The position numbers and the translations under genes were made by a program. A stretch of DNA of 64,000 bases, taken from contig CAVSIZ010000009.1 of NCBI GenBank assembly GCA_963728125.1, forward strand, positions 124,001 to 188,000, given 5' to 3'. Numbering within the stretch: the stretch's first letter is position 1; each line of letters starts with the position of its first letter. The notes under the pieces are model-generated. The model worked only from the letters and a program-made list of their open reading frames with translations. It did not search any database and was not told the DNA's origin. Of the stretch, positions 59,364-64,000 are shown piece by piece. Source of the stretch: CAWDCV01 sp963728125. Lineage in GTDB: Bacteria > Actinomycetota > Actinomycetes > CAWDCV01.

Positions 59364-59810
59364 ATGCTCGACATCGGCTTCGGCGAGATCCTCGTTCTCG
59401 CTGCGGCCGCGCTGTTCATCTTCGGTCCGGAAAAGCTCCCCAAGCTCGCCGGTGACCTGGCCCGGACCTTCCGAACGCTGCGCCAGATGGTGACGAACGC
59501 CCGTCGTGACCTGACCGATTCGCTCGGCCCCGAGTTCGACGGCATCAACCTCGAGGACCTCAACCCGCGGACCTTCGTCCGCAAGCAACTCCTCGACGAC
59601 GTCGACGCTGACCTCGACGAGACTGACCCGCAGGAGAACGGCCGCTCGTCGCCGGCGCCGCGCGCTGCTGACCAGTCGTCAGCGAACGGCTCCGGCTCCA
59701 CGCGCAGCAACGGCGGTCGACGGTCGACCGGCGGCGGCAAGCACGCGCCGCGGCACGCCGCGTCCCTTCGCCAAGGCGAACGCCCGCCCTACGACGCCGA
59801 CGCCACCTGA
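59364..59810 (+). CDS. tatB: Sec-independent protein translocase TatB
   Basis: 148 aa. N-terminal span LDIGFGEILVLAAAALFIFG with FGPEKLPKLAGDLARTFRTL amphipathic helix, the TatB pattern (Glu in the span, GP hinge). Long disordered Arg/Ser/Gly tail. Partner of TatC in export of folded RR-signal proteins such as the 31736 peptide. ATG with AGGCAGGA upstream. Matches Rv1224. Confidence 0.93.
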   Translation: MLDIGFGEILVLAAAALFIFGPEKLPKLAGDLARTFRTLRQMVTNARRDLTDSLGPEFDGINLEDLNPRTFVRKQLLDDVDADLDETDPQENGRSSPAPRAADQSSANGSGSTRSNGGRRSTGGGKHAPRHAASLRQGERPPYDADAT

Positions 59811-59974
59811 CGGCGTACTCGAGCGCCGCTCAGCATTTGCTGGTTCCTCGCGTACACGACACGCCGGTAGAGCCGTGCACAGGGAACCACTCCGCAATGC
59901 GTGACGGTGTCGGCGTTTCAGCCGACGGGGCGCCATGACGCGAGCAGCGTCCCGTCGTCGCGCGCGGCATCTCC

Positions 59975-60049
59975 TTCCCGAAACGATCATGGGGTTGCGA
60001 CAACGACACGCCGGCGTGACCGTGCCCTAAGCCCATGATCCTTTCGGAA
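59975..60049. repeat. Long intergenic inverted repeat, GATCATGGG family (copy 1)
   Basis: Left arm 59975-59993 (TTCCCGAAACGATCATGGG) and right arm 60032-60049 (CCCATGATCCTTTCGGAA) pair with one bulge and one mismatch; the 38-nt middle has the palindrome CACGCCGGCGTG (60007-60018). It ends 4 nt before the mrp stop, between convergent tatB and mrp. The rest of 59811-59974 shows no gene. Confidence 0.7.
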
Positions 60050-60053
60050 CGGG

Positions 60054-61196
60054 CTAGCGGGCGCCGGCGGGGGAGAGGCCGAGGGAACGCCCGGCGAGGC
60101 CGCGGGCGCGGGTGCCGAGACGGTCGGCGACACCCGACAGCACGGTTGCGGCCGCGGACGCCGGGTCGCTCAGCACCAGCGGGACGCCTGCGTCCGACCC
60201 CTCGCGTAGCCGGACGTCGATCGGCACCTGACCGAGCAGCGGCACGTCGACGCCGAGTGCGCGCGTCAGCCCGGCCGCCACCGCCGTACCGCCGCCGGTG
60301 CCGAACACGTCGGTCCGTTCCCCGCAATGCGGGCAGGGCAGCCACGACATGTTCTCGACCACGCCCACGATGTGCTGACGGGTCTGCAGCGCGACTGTGC
60401 CGGCCCGCTCGGCGACCTCGGCGGCAGCCAGCTGCGGCGTCGTCACGACAAGCAGCTCGGCCGACGGGACCAGCTGGGCCACGGAGATCGCGATGTCTCC
60501 GGTCCCTGGCGGCATGTCGACGAGCAGCACGTCCAGGTCGCCCCACCACACGTCACTGAGGAACTGCTCAACGGCGCGGTGCAGCATCGGCCCGCGCCAA
60601 ACCACTGGCGTGTTCCCCTGGGTGAACATGCCGATCGAGATGACCTTCACGCCGTGCGCCTGCGGCGGCAGGATCATCTCCTCGACCCGCGTCGGCTGGG
60701 CATCGGTGCCGAGCATCCGTGGGATCGAATGTCCGTAGATGTCCGCGTCGAGCACGCCGACCTGCAAGCCGCGCGACGCCAGCGCGGCGGCGAGGTTCAC
60801 CGTCACCGACGACTTGCCGACCCCGCCCTTGCCCGACGCCACGGCGTAGACGCGCGTGAGCGACCCTGGCTGGGCGAACGGGATCTCGCGGGCCGGCTTC
60901 CCGCCACGTAGCTGCGTCTGCAGGGCGGATCGCTGCTCATCGGACATCACGTCGAGCTCGACACTCACGTCGGTCACGCCGGGAACACGCCGTACGGCCT
61001 CGGAGACGGTCTTCGTGATCGTGTCGCGCATCGGACAGCCGGCCACCGTCAGCCACACAGCGACGTCGACCTGGCCCTCGGATCCGATCTCCACCGACTT
61101 GACCATGCCCAGCTCGGTGATCGGCCGCCGGATCTCGGGGTCGAGAACGGTGGCCAGGACATCGTCGACCTGGGACGTCGTGGGCAGAGCCGGCAT
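60054..61196 (-). CDS. mrp: Mrp/NBP35 family P-loop iron-sulfur carrier ATPase
   Basis: 380 aa. N-terminal MIP18/DUF59 domain (VLATVLDPEIRRPITELGM, VAGCPMRDTITKTV), deviant Walker A GKGGVGKSSVTVNLAAAL, LVDMPPGTGDIAISVAQL and the cluster-binding WLPCPHCGERTDVFG with its CxxC. Carrier for [4Fe-4S] clusters to apo-enzymes. ATG 61196 is leaderless. Rv1229c equivalent. Confidence 0.95.
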   Translation of the reverse strand: MPALPTTSQVDDVLATVLDPEIRRPITELGMVKSVEIGSEGQVDVAVWLTVAGCPMRDTITKTVSEAVRRVPGVTDVSVELDVMSDEQRSALQTQLRGGKPAREIPFAQPGSLTRVYAVASGKGGVGKSSVTVNLAAALASRGLQVGVLDADIYGHSIPRMLGTDAQPTRVEEMILPPQAHGVKVISIGMFTQGNTPVVWRGPMLHRAVEQFLSDVWWGDLDVLLVDMPPGTGDIAISVAQLVPSAELLVVTTPQLAAAEVAERAGTVALQTRQHIVGVVENMSWLPCPHCGERTDVFGTGGGTAVAAGLTRALGVDVPLLGQVPIDVRLREGSDAGVPLVLSDPASAAATVLSGVADRLGTRARGLAGRSLGLSPAGAR

Positions 61197-61202
61197 ACGT
61201 CG

Positions 61203-61208
61203 ATGCTA
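61203..61208 (-). promoter_or_regulatory. -10 of mrp (leaderless type)
   Basis: TAGCAT on the minus strand, 6 nt (CGACGT) before ATG 61196. Confidence 0.55.
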
Positions 61209-61236
61209 CGTCGCGGGGATGCCGCTCCCCGTCACC

Positions 61237-61242
61237 TACCAT
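61237..61242 (+). promoter_or_regulatory. -10 of the marR gene (leaderless type)
   Basis: TACCAT, 6 nt (CGACGC) before ATG 61249; nearly the same arrangement as the divergent mrp promoter 30 bp away. Confidence 0.55.
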
Positions 61243-61248
61243 CGACGC

Positions 61249-61749
61249 ATGACCGCGCCGACGATTCGCAAGAGCGCCCGGCCGAACGCCGAGCAACTTG
61301 CGGCGTGGCGAATGTTCCTGCGGGCGCACGCCAGCCTGACGCGGCGGCTCGAGGCGGACCTCCTCTTCGAGCACCAGCTGCCACTGGCGTCGTACGACGT
61401 GCTCGTCCAGCTCGTCGAGGCGCCGGAGCGTCGGCTGCGGATGACCGAGCTCGCCGACAAGGTGCTGCTGTCGCGCAGCGGCCTGACCCGACTGGTCGAC
61501 CGGTTGGAGCGGGAGGGCCTGGTCCGGCGCGAGGCATGCGAGACCGACGCCCGCGGGTTGTTCGCGGTGCTCACCGACGAGGGTTTCGGTCGGCTGCGCA
61601 CTGCCGCGCCGACCCACCTGCGCGGGATCGAGGACTACGTGGTGTCGCGGTTCGACGACGCGGAGCTCGCCGCTCTCGGCGCGCTCCTTGGCCGGCTCCT
61701 CCCAGATGGCGCCGACGAGGGAACCTGCGGCGAGGAGTTGTCGGCCTGA
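61249..61749 (+). CDS. MarR-family transcriptional regulator
   Basis: 166 aa winged-helix dimer. AWRMFLRAHASLTRRLEADL, LPLASYDVLVQLVEAPERRL, recognition helix region MTELADKVLLSRSGLTRLVD and wing LVRREACETDARGLFAVLTD. One Cys in the wing region (EACET) might allow redox sensing (inference). ATG 61249, supported by its -10. Overlaps the opposite DUF1003 gene by 115 nt. Confidence 0.9.
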   Translation: MTAPTIRKSARPNAEQLAAWRMFLRAHASLTRRLEADLLFEHQLPLASYDVLVQLVEAPERRLRMTELADKVLLSRSGLTRLVDRLEREGLVRREACETDARGLFAVLTDEGFGRLRTAAPTHLRGIEDYVVSRFDDAELAALGALLGRLLPDGADEGTCGEELSA

Positions 61750-62228
61750 CCGTCATCGCTCGGTCCGAGCTCCTCGAGCAGGCGCTGCAGCTCCGAGCGG
61801 ACGAAGTCGCGGGTCGCGACCTCGCCGACCGCGAGCCGCAGTGACGCCACCTCGCGGGTGAGGTACTCGGTGTCCGCGATCGACCGCTCGTCGCGGGCCC
61901 GATCCTGCTCGTACTGCACCCGGTCGCGGTCGGCCTGTCTGTTCTGCGCCAGCAAGATCAGCGGAGCCGCGTACGACGCCTGCAGCGACAGCATCAGCGT
62001 CAAGAAGATGAAGGGGTAGTTGTCGAAGCGCAACGTCGCTGGCGCCAGCACGTTCCACAGGACCCAGGCGATGATGATCGAGGTCATGTAGCCGATGAAC
62101 AGCCAGGTGCCGAGGAAGCGGGCGACCCGCTCGGACACCCGACCGAACGTGTCCGGGTCGTACGTCGGGCGCGGCAGCGATCGCCGGTAGTCGCGCGGCT
62201 GGTCGAGACGGACGCGGCTGTCAGCCAC
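61635..62228 (-). CDS. DUF1003 membrane protein
   Basis: 197 aa. VSERVARFLGTWLFIGYMTS, then NYPFIFLTLMLSLQASYAAP and LILLAQNRQADRDRVQYEQD are the DUF1003 core: two spans and a coiled coil. GTG 62228 overlaps the MgtE-like stop (GTGGCTGA). The last 38 residues (from DNSSPQVPSSAP) are read antisense to marR and look non-conserved, so the true end may differ. Pairing with the MgtE/CBS gene is conserved (Rv1231c/Rv1232c area). Confidence 0.85.
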   Translation of the reverse strand: MADSRVRLDQPRDYRRSLPRPTYDPDTFGRVSERVARFLGTWLFIGYMTSIIIAWVLWNVLAPATLRFDNYPFIFLTLMLSLQASYAAPLILLAQNRQADRDRVQYEQDRARDERSIADTEYLTREVASLRLAVGEVATRDFVRSELQRLLEELGPSDDGQADNSSPQVPSSAPSGRSRPRSAPRAASSASSNRDTT

Positions 62229-63543
62229 CGGCTCGATCTTCCTCGATGATCTCCTCGACGTGGTCCTCGGCGCGCTCGTCACCGTCGCGGTCGCGCCAGT
62301 CGTCGGGAAGCAGGTGGTCGAGCACGTCGTCGACGGTCACCGCGCCGAGCAGGTGGTCCGCGTCGTCAACGACCGCCGCGCTCACCAGGTTGTAGGTCGC
62401 GAGGTGCATCGTCACGCGCGTCAGCGGCATGTCCGGAGAGATGGGTGCCGGATCGGTGTCGATGACGCCGCCCACCAGCGACGACGGCGGCTCGCGCAGC
62501 AGTCGCTGGAAGTGCGCTGTGCCGAGGTAGCGCCCGGTCGGCGTCTCGAGCGGTGGCCGGCAGACGTACACGGTTGAGGCCAGCGCGGGGCTCAGTTCGC
62601 GATTGCGCACCAGCGCCAGCGCCTCCGCGACGGTGGCGTCTGGCGGCAACACGACCGGCTCGGACGTCATCAGGCCGCCCGCGGTGTCCTCGTCATAGCC
62701 GAGCAGGCGGCGTACCGGGTCGGCCTCGTCCGGCTCCATGAGCTCGAGCAGTGTCTCGGCCTGGTCGCTCGGCAGCTCCGCGAGCAGGTCCGCGGCGTCG
62801 TCGGGTCCCATCTCCTCGAGAACGTCCGCGGCGCGTTCGGCTTCGAGGCCGCCGAGAATCTCGACCTGGTCGTCCTCGGGCAGCTCCTCGAGGACGTCGG
62901 CGAGCTTTTCGTCCTCGAGGGCGGCCGCAACCTCGATCCGGCGCTTCGGCGTCATCTCGTGAAGTACCTGCGCGAGGTCGGCCGGCTTCAGCTGCTCGAA
63001 CGCCGCCAGCAGGTTGGCGGCACCTTGGCCCTCCTCGATGGTCGCGAACCCGCTGAGGTCGCCCCAGTCGACGATGACGGTCTCGCCACGGCGGCGGAAC
63101 CCGCGGCCTGGCTTGCGTACGGCCACCTTGGAGAGCAGCCAGTCGCGGGTGCGCTGTTGCTCCATCGCCACGTCGAAGACGGTGACCTTCTCCGCGGTCA
63201 ATTCCCGGTCTAGATCATCGGCACCGTCGTTGAGGAGCTCGACGGTGCGATCCAGCAGCTCGCCCAGGACCAGCGTCTCGGCCGGCCGCTGCTGAAAGCG
63301 GCGCAGGTTGACCAGCCCCGTCGTGATCACCTGGCCGGGGTCGATGGAGGTGACCCGGGTCATCGGGACGAACACCCGCCGGCGCGGCTGCACCTCGACG
63401 ACGAGCCCGATGACACGCGGCGGGCGATTGTCGGCGCGAAGGGTGGCAACGACGTCGCGGACCTTGCCGACCTGGTCGCCCATCGGGTCGAACACCGCCA
63501 GGCCAGCAAGGCGCGCCACGAAGACCCGCGACGTGCCGTTCAC
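62221..63543 (-). CDS. PRC-barrel / MgtE N-domain / CBS protein (soluble)
   Basis: 440 aa. N-terminal PRC-barrel-like part (FVARLAGLAVFDPMGDQVGK), MgtE N-domain of stacked acidic repeats (KLADVLEELPEDDQVEILGG, AADVLEEMGPDDAADLLAEL), then two CBS domains (LMTSEPVVLPPDATVAEALA, HLLGAVTVDDVLDHLLPDDW). The MgtE channel domain is absent, so it senses Mg2+ or nucleotide rather than carrying it. Rv1232c equivalent. GTG start is leaderless. Confidence 0.92.
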   Translation of the reverse strand: MNGTSRVFVARLAGLAVFDPMGDQVGKVRDVVATLRADNRPPRVIGLVVEVQPRRRVFVPMTRVTSIDPGQVITTGLVNLRRFQQRPAETLVLGELLDRTVELLNDGADDLDRELTAEKVTVFDVAMEQQRTRDWLLSKVAVRKPGRGFRRRGETVIVDWGDLSGFATIEEGQGAANLLAAFEQLKPADLAQVLHEMTPKRRIEVAAALEDEKLADVLEELPEDDQVEILGGLEAERAADVLEEMGPDDAADLLAELPSDQAETLLELMEPDEADPVRRLLGYDEDTAGGLMTSEPVVLPPDATVAEALALVRNRELSPALASTVYVCRPPLETPTGRYLGTAHFQRLLREPPSSLVGGVIDTDPAPISPDMPLTRVTMHLATYNLVSAAVVDDADHLLGAVTVDDVLDHLLPDDWRDRDGDERAEDHVEEIIEEDRAGG

Positions 63544-63549
63544 ATCCGC

Positions 63550-63555
63550 AGATTA
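63550..63555 (-). promoter_or_regulatory. -10 of the MgtE/CBS gene (leaderless type)
   Basis: TAATCT on the minus strand, 6 nt before GTG 63543; same hexamer and spacing as at pepA. Confidence 0.55.
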
Positions 63556-63588
63556 CCGGCGACCCCCGGCCGCACCCTGTTCCACAGC

Positions 63589-63655
63589 GCAACGATCATG
63601 GGCAAATGTGCACTTCAGCACGGCGTGTCGTGGTCAAGAGCCCATGATCGTTTGC
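63589..63655. repeat. Long intergenic inverted repeat, GATCATGGG family (copy 2)
   Basis: GCAACGATCATGGGC (63589-63603) pairs with GCCCATGATCGTTTGC (63640-63655), one bulged A, around 36 nt. It lies 13 nt past the sortase stop and shares its arms and CGGCGTG in the middle with the copy at 59975. Confidence 0.7.
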
Positions 63656-63668
63656 AGGAGCGGGTGCG

Positions 63669-64000
63669 CTAGCGAGCGCGGGTGGCGTAGACGACGAGGT
63701 TGTCGGTCGACTGGCCGCCGCCGTTGCGCTGGAAGCAGGTGATGAGCACCAGCCGGCCGGGCACGATCCGCCAGACCTCGGCCTCGTTCGCCAGCTCCGA
63801 CTTGGGATAGCGCTGCGTCTCGTCGACGACGTAGGTGACCGCGCCGGCGTCGGTGGTGATCGTCACCTCGTCCCCGCTCTTCACGAGCGCGGTCTGCCGC
63901 TCCTGGTCGAACAGCGGGTCGAACACCGCGGCACCGCGGTCGATCGAGTGGCCCGCGAGGTAGACCGTGTTCGTCGCGTCCGGCCCGGGACTGCCGTACG
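63669..64000 (-). CDS. Class D/E-type sortase (5' truncated by the window end)
   Basis: C-terminal about 109 residues of a cysteine transpeptidase. Catalytic His in YLAGHSIDRGAAVFDPL, Cys in GRLVLITCFQRNG and Arg in STDNLVVYATRAR. Sortases anchor surface proteins or pilins to the wall. The frame remains open to base 64000, so the N-terminus and membrane anchor lie outside. Closest to the SrtE/SrtD classes of actinobacteria. Confidence 0.87.
   Translation of the reverse strand, partial: YGSPGPDATNTVYLAGHSIDRGAAVFDPLFDQERQTALVKSGDEVTITTDAGAVTYVVDETQRYPKSELANEAEVWRIVPGRLVLITCFQRNGGGQSTDNLVVYATRAR

Noticed and set aside
62221..63543. Magnesium channel MgtE
   Set aside because: The MgtE N and CBS domains are present but no membrane spans follow, so it is not called a transporter.

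Overview
The window is a gene-dense, high-GC chromosomal segment of an actinomycete (Actinomycetota). The evidence is the gene content: a mycothiol deacetylase (mshB), an actinobacterial Sdh1-type succinate dehydrogenase, a class II fructose bisphosphatase (glpX), a DUF3117 protein, many GTG/TTG starts, and start codons only 6-9 nt after a TAnnnT -10 hexamer (leaderless mRNAs). Gene order follows the Mycobacterium tuberculosis Rv1099c-Rv1112 (glpX, xseB, xseA, ispH, ychF), Rv1159A-Rv1166 (pterin dehydratase, mutT2, typA, lpqW), Rv1170-Rv1178 (mshB, fdx, dapC) and Rv1201c-Rv1232c (dapD, dapE, LOG, folP2, DivIVA-like, tag, DUF3117, methyltransferase, sigE, anti-sigma, htrA, tatB, mrp, MgtE/CBS) blocks. 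These equivalents are recalled, not searched. I cannot name the genus. I see no rRNA, tRNA, CRISPR array, transposase or prophage.

Layout. 1-2626: sugar ABC importer (two permeases, ATPase), then convergent pfkB-type kinase and glpX. 4662-7746: molybdate operon (regulator, modA, modB, modC). 7853-14545: housekeeping block (DUF4245, xseB/xseA, lipid-droplet-like protein, ispH, DUF6542, rmuC, ychF). 14770-16664: an uncharacterised lipoprotein/membrane-protein pair. 16690-19426: Rrf2 regulator, rhodanese, cysteine dioxygenase, a small Cys/His protein, pterin dehydratase and a Nudix hydrolase. 19441-23458: succinate dehydrogenase, whose iron-sulfur subunit carries a TPR-like C-terminal half. 23599-31456: typA, then a complete oligopeptide ABC importer behind a structured leader. 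31736-33686: Tat-exported peptide, DUF4331 protein and a small phospholipase-like protein. 33696-41677: S9 peptidase, mshB, dinB, a cytosolic HtrA-like protease, flavin reductase, DUF192 lipoprotein, GNAT. 41783-46678: fdxA and lysine-biosynthesis genes dapC-dapD-dapE plus a LOG protein. 46663-53232: KDPG aldolase and dehydrogenase pair, secreted protein, folP2-like gene with divergent DivIVA-domain/SRPBCC/tag genes, PaaX/enoyl-CoA hydratase pair, DUF3117. 53318-64000: pepA, methyltransferase, the envelope-stress cluster sigE / anti-sigma / rseB-like / htrA / tatB, then mrp, marR, DUF1003, MgtE/CBS and a truncated sortase.

Quality note. Six genes (modB, DUF4245, the 15.7-16.7 kb membrane protein, the small phospholipase-like protein, the DUF192 lipoprotein, dapD) read correctly only if seven single-base indels are undone, three of them in short G/C runs. 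Several of these genes are conserved and dapD is normally needed for lysine and cell wall, so uncorrected sequencing indels are the likelier explanation, although true pseudogenes are possible.

The most unusual observations are the SdhB-TPR fusion, the nested stem structure at the start of the oligopeptide-transporter mRNA, a 21-bp perfect palindrome filling the gap between two divergent start codons (folP2-like / DivIVA-domain), and related long intergenic inverted repeats with the core GATCATGGG.
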